NCBI RefSeq assembly: GCF_020524345.1 | Contig: NZ_JAIVLH010000012.1 | Location: forward strand, 1-64,000 | Source: Metabacillus niabensis | GTDB taxonomy: Bacteria; Bacillota; Bacilli; Bacillales; Bacillaceae | Direction: 5' to 3' | DNA length: 64,000 nucleotides | Shown: positions 1 through 8,348 of the stretch, in pieces | How positions within the stretch are numbered: position 1 is the stretch's first letter | How the letters are laid out: the number at the start of each line of letters is the position of its first letter | Program-made: the position numbers and the translations under genes | Notes under the pieces: model-generated | What the model was told of the DNA's origin: nothing | What the model saw: the letters and a program-made list of their open reading frames with translations, nothing else | Databases searched by the model: none

Positions 1-32
1 CACACACCTAGCTAGGTTAAGCTAGGTGTGTG
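1..32. repeat. Perfect 13-bp inverted repeat at window edge
   Basis: Arms 1-13 and 20-32 are exact reverse complements around a 6-base loop. No clear T-tract follows on either strand, so it could be a weak bidirectional terminator of a gene outside the window or an operator. Nothing else is visible in 33-90. Confidence 0.6.
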
Positions 33-90
33 AGAAGCTTTTTCTTTGGTTATCTTAGGAAATTTATTAATCTTTATAAGAACATTTTAA

Positions 91-138
91 GAAAATAAAA
101 AAGCTTGTAGAGAAAAACATCCACTTTCTCTACAAGCT
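91..138 (-). terminator. Intrinsic terminator of the sigma/anti-sigma operon
   Basis: Read on the minus strand, a 14-bp stem (arms 125-138 and 102-115) is followed directly by a T-rich run (91-101). It lies just downstream of the anti-sigma gene stop. A separate 16-bp palindrome at 141-156 followed by TTTTTAT on the plus strand may be a second, plus-strand terminator. Confidence 0.85.
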
Positions 139-173
139 GAGAGCTGGTACCAGCTCTTTTTATCTTTTATTTT

Positions 174-1244
174 TTATGGAATTTTTATTTTAAAAGAGTC
201 AAACTCAACCGGCTTTATAAGATTCCCTTTATATTCTAACTCTTTTTCCTTGCCATTTTCATCAATTTCCACTCCTCCTCCGCCTGACGGAATGACTAGA
301 TAAGGAGTAATTGTTAATTCAGTAACAGTAGGATCAATAGGATCAAATTGCTTACTACTCTTGAATTCAATTTTATCCTTAACCAATTCTCCTGTAGCTC
401 CACCAGATCGACCTGTAAGTTCAGTTCCATTTTCATCAACTACCCTAAATTCTATATTACCTCCGCGACTTAAATCGAAATCTGTTTCTTCTTCTGAGCT
501 CTCATAGGTTATACTCGCACCTGTTTCACTAAAAGAAAATTCTGTTACAGTAAGAATCAAACCATCGACTGTCTGTGAATGATTGAGAGGAATTTTTTGT
601 ATGCCGGTGATTTTTTCAATAGGAGTTGAGAAAAACCATTTTTCCCCATTCTCTCCACGAAGGATTAGTCCCAGTTCAAACTCTTCCGGCATTTCCTCAC
701 TCACATTTATTTCTTGAATGGCGGTCCGAGATGTTGCCGATAAAATATCTTCACCGTAACTACCAGTGGAACCAGCAGGATTTTTCCCATTAATCGTAAA
801 ATCCATTCCAGCACCAAAATAAAATTCATCAAGTTCCTTATCAGATTCAATGAAAAGACCAATCGTGATATTATTCTGATCATATAAAATTTCATCAAGT
901 GTAACGGAAATTCCATTGATCGTCTCTGTCTCTCCAATTTTACTTGTTAACCCATTTTTTTGAGCTTTTTGTAAACCAATTAGATCAGAGTTCCCAAATA
1001 CAGAACCGATAATCGGTATTTGGGACAAACTACTTGCCAAAGCTGGAGAATAGTATAAGGAGCAAATAAAAATTCCCAAAACAGTTGCCACACTACACAA
1101 AGTAAATAGTATCTTTCTTTTCTTCTTCTTCATTCGCGGAGAAAACGTATCTACTTGCTCTTTAGCCTGAATAATTCCCGAACGAATGGCTGCACGAACT
1201 TGATCTTGTGGAAACTCCTCTGAAGGATCATGTGACTTTTTCAT
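174..1244 (-). CDS. DUF4179-type membrane anti-sigma factor
   Basis: This 356-residue protein has a short basic cytoplasmic N-terminus (about 1-42, ending in a KKKKRK run), one membrane segment at about 44-66 and a large extracytoplasmic beta-rich domain of the DUF4179 type. Proteins of this family partner ECF sigma factors, holding the sigma at the membrane until a surface signal arrives. The gene overlaps the 3' end of the ECF sigma gene by 17 bases, so the two are translationally coupled, as expected for a sigma/anti-sigma pair. The inducing signal is not evident from sequence. Family assignment is by overall pattern; the regulatory role is inferred from position. Confidence 0.85.
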   Translation of the reverse strand: MKKSHDPSEEFPQDQVRAAIRSGIIQAKEQVDTFSPRMKKKKRKILFTLCSVATVLGIFICSLYYSPALASSLSQIPIIGSVFGNSDLIGLQKAQKNGLTSKIGETETINGISVTLDEILYDQNNITIGLFIESDKELDEFYFGAGMDFTINGKNPAGSTGSYGEDILSATSRTAIQEINVSEEMPEEFELGLILRGENGEKWFFSTPIEKITGIQKIPLNHSQTVDGLILTVTEFSFSETGASITYESSEEETDFDLSRGGNIEFRVVDENGTELTGRSGGATGELVKDKIEFKSSKQFDPIDPTVTELTITPYLVIPSGGGGVEIDENGKEKELEYKGNLIKPVEFDSFKIKIP

Positions 1245-1770
1245 TTAATTTATAACTCCTTTCTAACTCATGTTTCAATTTTTTTTTCGCTCTACGTAAG
1301 TTCGTTTTTACTGTACTAACTGGTTTTTCCATGACCACAGAAATATCTTTAATAGACAAATCATGATAGTAAAACAAGATAATGGATGTTTGATAGGACG
1401 AACTTAGTCTCGATAATGCTTCACTTAAATGAAAAGAATCTATCTCTACGTCCTGTGTGCGATCTAATCTCTCCAACAGCTCTCTCTCACCATAAGGAAT
1501 CACAAGGTCTCGTTCCTTTAACAGTCTGTAACATTCGCGTATTAAAATTCTAAACAACCAAGTTGAAAAATACTCTGGATTTCGTAATTGACCTATACCT
1601 AGGAATGCATTGTACGTCGTTTCTTGAATAGCATCCAAAGCATCTTCTTTTTTGCCAACGTAGGAAAGTGCCTTGTAATATAGCATTTTTTCTTCTTTAA
1701 AAAGCAATTCTTCAAAAGCACTTGCATCCCCATTAATTGCCTTTTTCACAGTATGTATATCATGTTTCAT
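1228..1770 (-). CDS. ECF-type RNA polymerase sigma factor
   Basis: This 180-residue protein has the two-domain ECF layout: a region 2 with the ALDAIQET segment (about 44-51) and STWLFRILI, and a C-terminal region 4 helix-turn-helix around KDISVVMEKPVSTVKTNLRRAKKKL (about 139-163). It resembles the SigV/SigX/SigM class of bacilli. The start has a strong GGAGGG site about eight bases upstream. It is the first gene of a two-gene unit with the DUF4179 anti-sigma. A promoter-like pair of the ECF kind lies upstream at 1807-1834, suggesting autoregulation. The exact sigma subgroup cannot be settled by eye. Confidence 0.93.
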   Translation of the reverse strand: MKHDIHTVKKAINGDASAFEELLFKEEKMLYYKALSYVGKKEDALDAIQETTYNAFLGIGQLRNPEYFSTWLFRILIRECYRLLKERDLVIPYGERELLERLDRTQDVEIDSFHLSEALSRLSSSYQTSIILFYYHDLSIKDISVVMEKPVSTVKTNLRRAKKKLKHELERSYKLNEKVT

Positions 1771-1806
1771 TACGTGATTTCCCTCCTCTCATTAATTAGA
1801 GAAAGA

Positions 1807-1834
1807 TAGACCTGCAAAAAGATTCACTTTTTCA
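1807..1834 (-). promoter_or_regulatory. Candidate ECF autoregulatory promoter
   Basis: On the minus strand TGAAAA (1834-1829) and GGTCTA (1812-1807) are separated by 16 bases. This is close to the TGAAAC-N16-CGTCTA pattern of bacillary ECF sigma promoters, and it ends about 36 bases before the sigma start codon. One mismatch in each box keeps this tentative. Confidence 0.45.
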
Positions 1835-1900
1835 TTTTTTTATAAAATATTGTGGATGTATAATATAAATTTTCTAGAATGACATAAGGGTAAATAAACG

Positions 1901-1934
1901 AAAAAAGTATTAACAAGAACGTTAATACTTTTTT
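1901..1934. terminator. Bidirectional-looking terminator after modB
   Basis: A perfect 14-bp stem (1901-1914 with 1921-1934) around a 6-base loop carries A/T runs at its base. On the minus strand it follows the modB stop codon. Confidence 0.8.
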
Positions 1935-1976
1935 AACTCACTTATTATTATTAAATTTTACTACTAAATGAAAGCC

Positions 1977-2645
1977 TCAATATCGCCTTTTAATCACATT
2001 CATCAAGATTAACATACTAAACGAAATGAATAAAATGACAAAAACCCATGACCACGCTAACTTCATATTTCCCGAATCCATCGCAACATAGATCGCCGTA
2101 GGAATGGTCTGTGTTTTTCCAGGGATATTTCCCGCAAACATAAGTGTCGCACCAAATTCACCAAGAGCCCGTGCGAAGCTTAAAATGGCTCCTGTTATGA
2201 TGGCATTTGAAGCCAATGGCAAGGTGATTAATGTGAATACCCTAAATTCGTTGGCTCCATCCACTCTTGAAGCATCTTCAATATCCCGATCAATTGTTTC
2301 AAATCCTGTTTTAGCTGATTGATACATAAGGGGAAAAGCAACAACTACCGCAGATATAACAGCTGCCCACCAGGAGAAAATGATGGATTGAGAAAACAGC
2401 TGTTCAATTACCTGCCCTAAAAATGATCTGGTACCAAATATAACAATCAATAAAAACCCAACAACAGAAGGAGGCAAAACCAGTGGTAATAGCAATATTG
2501 TTTCAATAATTGATTTCCCTTTAAATGTTTTATTAGCCATGAATTTTGCGGCCACTATTCCAACAATGAGTACGATGAAGAGTGAAAAAGAAGCAACTTC
2601 TAATGAAAGTTTAACAGGTGACCAAAACGTATCATTAGCGATCAT
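1977..2645 (-). CDS. modB: Molybdate ABC transporter permease ModB
   Basis: This 222-residue membrane protein has five to six hydrophobic segments and the BPD-type permease loop (EAA-like region, EDASRVDGANEFRVFTLITLPLA) at about 141-165, followed by ARALGEFGATLMFAGN, a stretch typical of ModB/CysT permeases. It overlaps the modA stop by four bases, so the pair is co-translated. Molybdate import supplies Mo cofactor enzymes such as nitrate reductase. No ModC-type ATPase gene lies in this cluster, so the ATPase must be encoded elsewhere or shared. Assignment is strong from both sequence and neighbour. Confidence 0.93.
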   Translation of the reverse strand: MIANDTFWSPVKLSLEVASFSLFIVLIVGIVAAKFMANKTFKGKSIIETILLLPLVLPPSVVGFLLIVIFGTRSFLGQVIEQLFSQSIIFSWWAAVISAVVVAFPLMYQSAKTGFETIDRDIEDASRVDGANEFRVFTLITLPLASNAIITGAILSFARALGEFGATLMFAGNIPGKTQTIPTAIYVAMDSGNMKLAWSWVFVILFISFSMLILMNVIKRRY

Positions 2646-3427
2646 TTTAGTAAATTTGAAAACCCGTATTCTTCTAGAATGGCTAACGCTTTTTCAGATT
2701 GCATATAGTCATAAAATACTTTCGCTTCTTTTGGATGATCACTCTCAGTCAGGATGCCTAATGGGTAAACAATTGGCGTGTGTGTCTCTTCTTCTGCTGT
2801 TGCAATAACATTTACTTCAGATGAAATGAAGGCATCTGTATGATACACAATACCTGCATCCACATTTCCTGTTTCTACATATGTTAAAACTTGTCTTACG
2901 TCTTTAGCAAAAACCATTTTATCCTTAACCTCATCCCACTCATCAATATTTTCCAACATCTCTTGAGCATATTTTCCGGCTGGAACTGTCTCAGGGGTAC
3001 CGATTGAAATCTTTTGGACCTTATCTAAATCTTGAAATGAATGAATATCAGTCTTACCTTCTTTTGGGGTAATTAAAACAAGTTGATTTCCGACTAAATC
3101 GATTCCATTCTTCTCATCAATCAAGTCTTCATTTACCAACACATCAAACTTATCCTCTGCTGCTGAGAAAAAAAGATCAGCCGGTGCTCCCTGCAGGATT
3201 TGCTGTTGCAATGTACCGGAGCTTCCGAAGTTATATGTAACCTTAATGTTAGGATATTCTTTTTCAAATGATGTTGTAATGTCATGTAAAGCATCCGTTA
3301 AACTAGCTGCTGCTGAAACGGTTAGGTCTACATTTTTAGATTCTGCTGTATCTTGTCCCGAAGATGTGCATCCTGCGGCATTTAACATGATGATCGACAC
3401 AAGTATTAAAAGAGATAACTTTTTCAT
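2642..3427 (-). CDS. modA: Molybdate-binding lipoprotein ModA
   Basis: The N-terminus is a lipoprotein signal with the lipobox LNAAGC (Cys20). The mature 240 residues start with a ModA-type segment (LTVSAAASLTDAL), then GSSGTLQQQILQGAPADLFFSA, both characteristic oxyanion-binding loops. It captures molybdate (possibly tungstate) outside the membrane and delivers it to ModB. It is the first gene of the modA-modB unit, with an AAAGGGA-type site upstream. The divergent regulator gene and the palindromic DNA between them suggest local control by molybdate or Mo cofactor. Confidence 0.94.
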   Translation of the reverse strand: MKKLSLLILVSIIMLNAAGCTSSGQDTAESKNVDLTVSAAASLTDALHDITTSFEKEYPNIKVTYNFGSSGTLQQQILQGAPADLFFSAAEDKFDVLVNEDLIDEKNGIDLVGNQLVLITPKEGKTDIHSFQDLDKVQKISIGTPETVPAGKYAQEMLENIDEWDEVKDKMVFAKDVRQVLTYVETGNVDAGIVYHTDAFISSEVNVIATAEEETHTPIVYPLGILTESDHPKEAKVFYDYMQSEKALAILEEYGFSNLLK

Positions 3428-3458
3428 AAAATCTAATCCCTTTCTATATTAATTAGAA

Positions 3459-3489
3459 TTAGTTATAACTAAATATATCTAATTATAAC
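3459..3489. promoter_or_regulatory. Candidate operator between modA and its regulator
   Basis: A perfect 14-bp palindrome TTAGTTATAACTAA (3459-3472) is followed by a partial copy. TTATAAC occurs at 3463-3469 and again at 3483-3489, exactly 20 bp apart, that is on the same face of the helix. It sits in the divergent modA/regulator gap. Binding by the neighbouring HTH protein is an inference. Confidence 0.5.
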
Positions 3490-3587
3490 GAATATTCATC
3501 TTTATTGTTAGATTTATTTCCATTCCTTTTTATACTTGTTTTCTAATGAGCAATTTATCGTTACAATAGCTTTGAGGTGGTTAACGA

Positions 3588-4526
3588 ATGACAAGTGAAA
3601 TTTCCTATACTGTTGAAGAAGTAGCAAACCTATTAAAAGTTTCAAAACTTACTGTTTATGACCTGTTAAAAAAAGGGGAAATCCCTTCATTTAAGGTTGG
3701 AAGACAAATGAGAATCAATTCGAAGGATTTGGATTCCTTCATTAGTGGAAAAAAGACAGAACCGCCTGCTTCAACACTACCTCCTTCTCCTTCAAGAAAA
3801 AATCAGGTAAACGATACAGGTACACGTAATCTTTTAATTAGTGGTCAAGATATGGTGTTGGACATCCTTGGAAAACATTTAGAAAGTAAAGGGAATTACA
3901 AAGCCTTAAGATCGTATGAGGGAAGTTTAAACAGTCTCCTGGCGATGTATAAAGGGGAATGTGATATTGTCAGTTTACATATGTTCGATGGTGATACAAA
4001 CGAATACAATGTTCCCTATGTTAGAAAAATTTTAATTGGGTATCAGTATACAATTATAAATTTAATCTCTCGAAAAGCAGGATTAATGGTACAAAAGGGA
4101 AATCCCCTTAACATCTCAAATTGGCCTGATTTAAAAAAGAAAAATATTCGCTTGATCAACCGTGAAATAGGTTCAGGAGCAAGAATACTTCTAGAAGAGC
4201 AATTAAGAATTCATCACCTATCAGGTTCAGATATTGAAGGATATGAACGTATAGAAACGAGCCATTTGAGTGTGGCATCTTCTATTTCTTCAGGTGAAGC
4301 AGATGTAGGGGTAGGCACGGAAAAAGCTGCCAAAATTGTTGGACTGGATTTCATCCCTTTAATTACTGAAAGATACGACCTTGTCATGATAAATAATAAA
4401 GAAAATATTGAAATATTCAACATCTTAACAGACATATTAAATTCCGCATCATTCAAAAAGGAAATTCAAGCTTTAGGCGATTATGATATCTCACAAACTG
4501 GACAAATCATCTATAAGACAAGCTAG
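3588..4526 (+). CDS. HTH/periplasmic-binding-domain molybdate regulator (YvgK-like)
   Basis: The first 55 residues form an excisionase-type helix-turn-helix (YTVEEVANLLKVSKLTVYDLLKKGEIPSFKVGRQMRI). Residues about 80-312 form a substrate-binding-protein-like domain (ISGQDMVLDILG, later RLINREIGSGARILLEEQL), as in one-component sensors that bind molybdate or molybdopterin-like ligands. The gene is divergent from modA-modB, the same arrangement as yvgK-yvgL-yvgM in Bacillus subtilis. There is a GAGGTGG site before the ATG. The ligand and whether it represses or activates modAB are inferred, not seen. Confidence 0.8.
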   Translation: MTSEISYTVEEVANLLKVSKLTVYDLLKKGEIPSFKVGRQMRINSKDLDSFISGKKTEPPASTLPPSPSRKNQVNDTGTRNLLISGQDMVLDILGKHLESKGNYKALRSYEGSLNSLLAMYKGECDIVSLHMFDGDTNEYNVPYVRKILIGYQYTIINLISRKAGLMVQKGNPLNISNWPDLKKKNIRLINREIGSGARILLEEQLRIHHLSGSDIEGYERIETSHLSVASSISSGEADVGVGTEKAAKIVGLDFIPLITERYDLVMINNKENIEIFNILTDILNSASFKKEIQALGDYDISQTGQIIYKTS

Positions 4527-4557
4527 GGCGCTGTGTTATTTTTGAGTACCCTAGCTT
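4520..4557. terminator. Weak hairpin between convergent genes
   Basis: AAGCTAGGG and CCCTAGCTT form a 9-bp stem overlapping the regulator stop codon, with a 20-base loop. It lies between two convergent genes. The long loop and short U-run make it weak. Confidence 0.45.
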
Positions 4558-4565
4558 ATTTGGCT

Positions 4566-5174
4566 CTACAAATCTTCAGGTAAATGTTGTGTATATAGCT
4601 CATACGCATCATGATTTTCTTTTAATACAGCTACTGTTTTTTCGTTCGGCTTTAAATAAATCATTGGATAGTCCCTCTCATCAACTTCTTCATTTACCAT
4701 AAACGCTACTTTTTCTTGATCGGTTGAAAATTGAGCATCAACACCCGGTTTATTTCCTCGAGCATCTATCCGTATCCATTTTCCCAAAGAATGAAGATAA
4801 ACAGCATTCAATGCATGAAGTGAATATCCTTTTTCAGGCGTATCAAACAACATTAACCGCTGATAACAAAAACCTGTTGGAATTCCTTGGGAGCGCAATA
4901 ATGCCGCTAATAAATTGGACTTTGCATAACAAATTCCTTCACCAAATGTTAATACGTCTGATGCTTTACATGTAACGCGTGTGCCTTGAATATCCCAGGA
5001 ATGTGGAATTTCATCGCGTACAAATTCAAAAGCAGTTCTTGCTTTTTCTACATCTGCTTGAGTCGGGCTAAAAAGTTCCTTTGCTTTCTCTTTAATGATA
5101 TGATGAGAAAAATCGACATCCTCTAATTCCAGTAAATAATCTTCCAAATTGACAGATTCACAGACTAAGTTCAT
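4566..5174 (-). CDS. Transglutaminase-like superfamily protein
   Basis: This 202-residue cytosolic protein has the catalytic triad pattern of transglutaminase-like folds: Cys in GEGICYAKSNLLAALLR (about 94-110), His in SLHALNAVY, and Asp in WIRIDARGNKPGV. There is no signal peptide. Such stand-alone proteins are usually cysteine hydrolases of unknown substrate; cross-linking activity should not be assumed. It is a single-gene unit convergent with the molybdate regulator. Fold confidence is high, function unknown. Confidence 0.85.
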   Translation of the reverse strand: MNLVCESVNLEDYLLELEDVDFSHHIIKEKAKELFSPTQADVEKARTAFEFVRDEIPHSWDIQGTRVTCKASDVLTFGEGICYAKSNLLAALLRSQGIPTGFCYQRLMLFDTPEKGYSLHALNAVYLHSLGKWIRIDARGNKPGVDAQFSTDQEKVAFMVNEEVDERDYPMIYLKPNEKTVAVLKENHDAYELYTQHLPEDL

Positions 5175-5472
5175 TAACCATTTCCCTCCGGTCCTAATAA
5201 AATTTGGCTGTTTTCGTGTACATTGTTGTTATTTAATGCAGGTAAAGGTGAAAATTAGTTCGCTCCATTGCGCTCCAGACACTTGCTTTCCCGATTACTT
5301 CAATATCCAAAAAGCTTTTATTGATACTATACTAATAGTAAATCCATCATTATTTGTCCATGTTGTTTGTTCACTAGTTAGCATTTCACTTCCCCCCATA
5401 ATTCAAATATGTATATTTATACCACTTATTGTTTATTTATTCAACCTTCAGTTTTTTATGATAGGCGGTTCA
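5175..5472. other. Intergenic stretch, nothing recognised
   Basis: About 300 bases without a convincing gene. Reading frames here lack ribosome sites and family features. Confidence 0.5.
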
Positions 5473-5508
5473 ATATAAAAAGCACTATTCTAATTCAAGA
5501 ACAGTGCT
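5473..5508 (-). terminator. Intrinsic terminator of the acetyltransferase gene
   Basis: On the minus strand an 11-bp stem (5508-5498 with 5491-5481, one G-U pair) is followed by TTTTTAT. It belongs to the minus-strand acetyltransferase just upstream. The arm sequence resembles the dispersed repeat family found at 17-42 kb. Confidence 0.85.
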
Positions 5509-5568
5509 CGATAAACAAAAAAATTCATTTATGTTTGGTTGGTAACTTGTGAAACCCTATATTGAAAG

Positions 5569-6327
5569 CTAATCTTGATATACTTTTTGAGTTTCATATT
5601 TAAATCCATGATACTGATAGTTTTGTTTTTTATACATTTCTCTAGGGGTATCTTCTCCGTCAGCTACTAATATGACAGTTTTCTCAGGAAATGATGCCAT
5701 TACATATTTTTGTAATCTGCTCCCTATTCCTTTGTTTTGATAACGCTCATCAACAGTTAGATTATCAATTTCTGCTGTTTCATTAGAAATAATGACATCT
5801 ACATAGCCTGCTGGAGTCCCTTTATAAAAGGCAAGAAGCTGCTGAATATTTTGATCTTCAAATTGACGTTTTATAAGATCAGCCTTCTGACCAGCAAATT
5901 CACTTCCATAGTTTACGTCATGCTTGTATTGTAGAGTAAGAAGTGCTTCTAAACTTTTATCCGTCACTACTTGAATGTCTATATCCGGGTTGTCTGACAC
6001 TTCAGGAAAGTGTTTCGGCTGTATAGCATATAGTTCTAGAAAACCTACTTCATATCCCATATCAGTCAGGTAAGCAACTAGTTCTCCTGTTGGCTTTATA
6101 TTAGCAGGAAAATAGAACTTCACATGTTTTTGCCCCTTCTTCAGATGATATTCCCTCAAATAAGCTTCGGTATCTTGAAATTCAGTTAAGGATGGTAACG
6201 TTTTAAATTCAATGAAATTACTATCATACCTACTTAACATCTTAGGGTAATGAAAGTGTCTAAATAGATCATTTTCAGCGACTATTATTCCCAGCTTATA
6301 AATGTGTTCAAATGTAATTTGCTTCAT
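5569..6327 (-). CDS. GNAT family N-acetyltransferase
   Basis: With the start placed at the internal ATG at 6327, the protein is 252 residues. That ATG has a GAGGAG site seven bases upstream, while the longer frame has none. The C-terminal half holds the GNAT acetyl-CoA motif (VDERYQNKGIGSRLQKYV, about 199-216) after the beta strand AEIDNLTV, with Tyr-rich residues near the end as general-acid candidates. The N-terminal 120 residues are an extra domain seen in some two-domain bacillary GNATs. The acceptor substrate is unknown. It is transcribed alone. Confidence 0.85.
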   Translation of the reverse strand: MKQITFEHIYKLGIIVAENDLFRHFHYPKMLSRYDSNFIEFKTLPSLTEFQDTEAYLREYHLKKGQKHVKFYFPANIKPTGELVAYLTDMGYEVGFLELYAIQPKHFPEVSDNPDIDIQVVTDKSLEALLTLQYKHDVNYGSEFAGQKADLIKRQFEDQNIQQLLAFYKGTPAGYVDVIISNETAEIDNLTVDERYQNKGIGSRLQKYVMASFPEKTVILVADGEDTPREMYKKQNYQYHGFKYETQKVYQD

Positions 6328-6789
6328 TATGATTCTCCTCTTATTCTTAGTTATGGAACCCATTAACATGTAATAGTTCCAAATATGGATTGATAAATAT
6401 TTCTTTACTTCTTCCTCACTATTTGTTGCTGTATATTAAACACTAAACGCCCTTTTCCAAAAATTCATTAGTAGCAATAAAGCAGGTAATTTAACAATAT
6501 AGTCATTGACTTTAAAAGGAGTTAAAAGTAATGATAAACCATTAGTATAATAGTCATATTGTTAAAGAATATTACTAAGGTAAATTCAAATAGGTCATAC
6601 CTCACTGAAATATTTACAATCCTCTAAAATTGCCCGGACCAATTTTCTTATTTTTTCCGATGAATCCGTTGATTCTACAATATTCTTCTCTTAAAAACAG
6701 CCTTCATGAATACTAAATCTGTCATTAATAAAGTGTTTACATAGTAAAGTTATACTTTCTATGTAATACATAACAAGGAGGAGATTGAG
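6328..6789. other. Intergenic stretch, nothing recognised
   Basis: About 460 bases of AT-rich sequence. A strong AAAGGAG-like site before an ATG at 6531 leads only to a four-codon frame, so it is either a relic or chance. The 3' end carries the AAGGAGG site of the next gene. Confidence 0.5.
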
Positions 6790-7698
6790 TTGAAAAAAGT
6801 TTTAAATCCTGTTTTTTTATTGGCCATTGTAACAATGTTGATTTCCAGTGTCTTTTCAGCTACATCAAGTGTGCTAGCTTCTGAAAAGGCAGGACAAGTC
6901 ACTGAGGTAGATCTAAAGGTGATGACATATAATTTAAGGTATTTAAATAGCAATGATCCCTCACCTCATACCTGGGCAGAAAGAGTTCCGGCTATCAAAA
7001 AACTGATTCGCAAGGAACGACCTGATATTTTTGGTACTCAGGAAGTCTTATATCAACAACTTAAGGATCTTGAAACAAATCTAAAAAATTATGCTTGGAT
7101 TGGCTTAGGTCGAGAGGGAGGAAGCAATGGCGAATACTCTGCTATCTTTTATAATGAAAAGCAATTTACCCCCCTAGAGTACGATCACTTCTGGCTATCT
7201 GATACACCAGATGTGATTGGATCCAAGTCATGGGGTAACAATATTCCGCGAATGGTAACTTGGGCAAAATTCCTTGATCATAAGAGCAAGGAGAGCTTTT
7301 ATGTTGTGAATACTCATTTCGACCATCAATCTGCAAATGCGAGAGAAAAGAGTGCAGAATTAATTATTGAAAAAATAAATGAATTCGATCCAGAACTTCC
7401 AATTATCTTAACAGGAGATTTTAATACAAGCCCTGATAGTGTTCCACATCAAACACTAACAAGTGAAGAAGCATTTGTTGATTTATGGAATACTGCTGAG
7501 GTTAGAATCAATGAAAACCTCGGAACCTTTAATGGATTCAATGATCCAACTGGTGGCGGGCCCGAAAAACGAATTGATTGGGTTCTTGCGAAAGGAAACG
7601 TATTTACACATAAAATTGAGATTTTAAATGATTATAAAAATGGACAATTCCCTAGTGATCATTACCCAGTCAGTGCAGATGTAACATTGTCATACTAA
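6790..7698 (+). CDS. Secreted endonuclease/exonuclease/phosphatase-family protein
   Basis: This 302-residue protein starts at a TTG with AAGGAGG about ten bases upstream. Residues 1-34 are a signal peptide ending near VLASEK. The mature part shows the EEP-fold signature set in order: MTYNLRY, GTQEV, NTHFDHQS, ILTGDFNTSP and SDHYPVSADV near the C-terminus, which supply the metal-binding and catalytic Asn, Glu, Asp and His residues. It is probably an exported phosphodiesterase or nuclease-like enzyme; the substrate cannot be told from sequence. It is monocistronic with its own terminator. Confidence 0.9.
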   Translation: MKKVLNPVFLLAIVTMLISSVFSATSSVLASEKAGQVTEVDLKVMTYNLRYLNSNDPSPHTWAERVPAIKKLIRKERPDIFGTQEVLYQQLKDLETNLKNYAWIGLGREGGSNGEYSAIFYNEKQFTPLEYDHFWLSDTPDVIGSKSWGNNIPRMVTWAKFLDHKSKESFYVVNTHFDHQSANAREKSAELIIEKINEFDPELPIILTGDFNTSPDSVPHQTLTSEEAFVDLWNTAEVRINENLGTFNGFNDPTGGGPEKRIDWVLAKGNVFTHKIEILNDYKNGQFPSDHYPVSADVTLSY

Positions 7699-7710
7699 AT
7701 TTCAATCGAT

Positions 7711-7756
7711 AGGTCTCAATCTGTTATTCAAAAAAAGGGTTGAGACTCTTTTTTTT
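7711..7756 (+). terminator. Intrinsic terminator
   Basis: GTCTCAA (7713-7719) pairs with TTGAGAC (7740-7746), followed by CTTTTTTTT. It ends the EEP-family gene. Confidence 0.8.
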
Positions 7757-7816
7757 GCTCTGTTAAAATTTAATGTTGTTGTTATATATCAATTTAGGGA
7801 ACAATTATTATTATCG

Positions 7817-8140
7817 TTAAATATAATCCTTCCTACCAATAATTATGGATATAATGGCAAAAATGATTAAAAAGAAACTAAGAATCCCATAAACTCCACC
7901 TTCGAAACCCCTAATAAAAGCAAAACCAACATAGAAGCAGATTATGGCAAATACACCTAATACTGTTCCAGGCAACATCCTAACAAATAAAGAATAACCA
8001 TTTTTGCTAAACCACCACGTAACCATTGACATAATAATCCCTAGTATCGAAGCGATTAGGAAAGGTACTAAGAAAAACATCAATATCGCCCTCTTGAACA
8101 TTTTAACACTTGATTCCATTTTACAGGATAATCTTTTCAA
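7817..8140 (-). CDS. Small membrane protein (YesK-like)
   Basis: This frame of 107 residues has three hydrophobic segments, the last containing GFEGGVYGILSFFLIIFAIISIIIG, which resembles YesK-type small membrane proteins of bacilli. The start is uncertain: the TTG at 8140 has a GAGG almost touching it, and internal ATG codons lack good sites. No terminator or partner gene is obvious. Function is unknown. Confidence 0.55.
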   Translation of the reverse strand: MKRLSCKMESSVKMFKRAILMFFLVPFLIASILGIIMSMVTWWFSKNGYSLFVRMLPGTVLGVFAIICFYVGFAFIRGFEGGVYGILSFFLIIFAIISIIIGRKDYI

Positions 8141-8290
8141 TCCTCAACTGATATATACTCTTAGATGATAATAGTTAAAACTTAGATTTTAAAATGATAA
8201 TAAACATTTTTAATCGTCCTTTTGTTTCAATAACCTTATTCCATTATCTGACCATTTTTGTTGGATTTAGTATAGTAATCCCTTACACCT

Positions 8291-8315
8291 GATTAAAAAT
8301 TGGTGTAAAGGGTAG
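8291..8315 (+). promoter_or_regulatory. Candidate SigB promoter
   Basis: GATTAA (8291-8296), 13 bases, GGGTAG (8310-8315). This differs at one base in each box from the GTTTAA-N12-14-GGGTAT general-stress consensus and stands directly before a general-stress-protein-26-like gene. A TTACACC/GGTGTAA inverted repeat overlaps it. SigB dependence is an inference. Confidence 0.4.
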
Positions 8316-8348
8316 TATACCTCTATAAACATGAATGAGGTGATGGAA

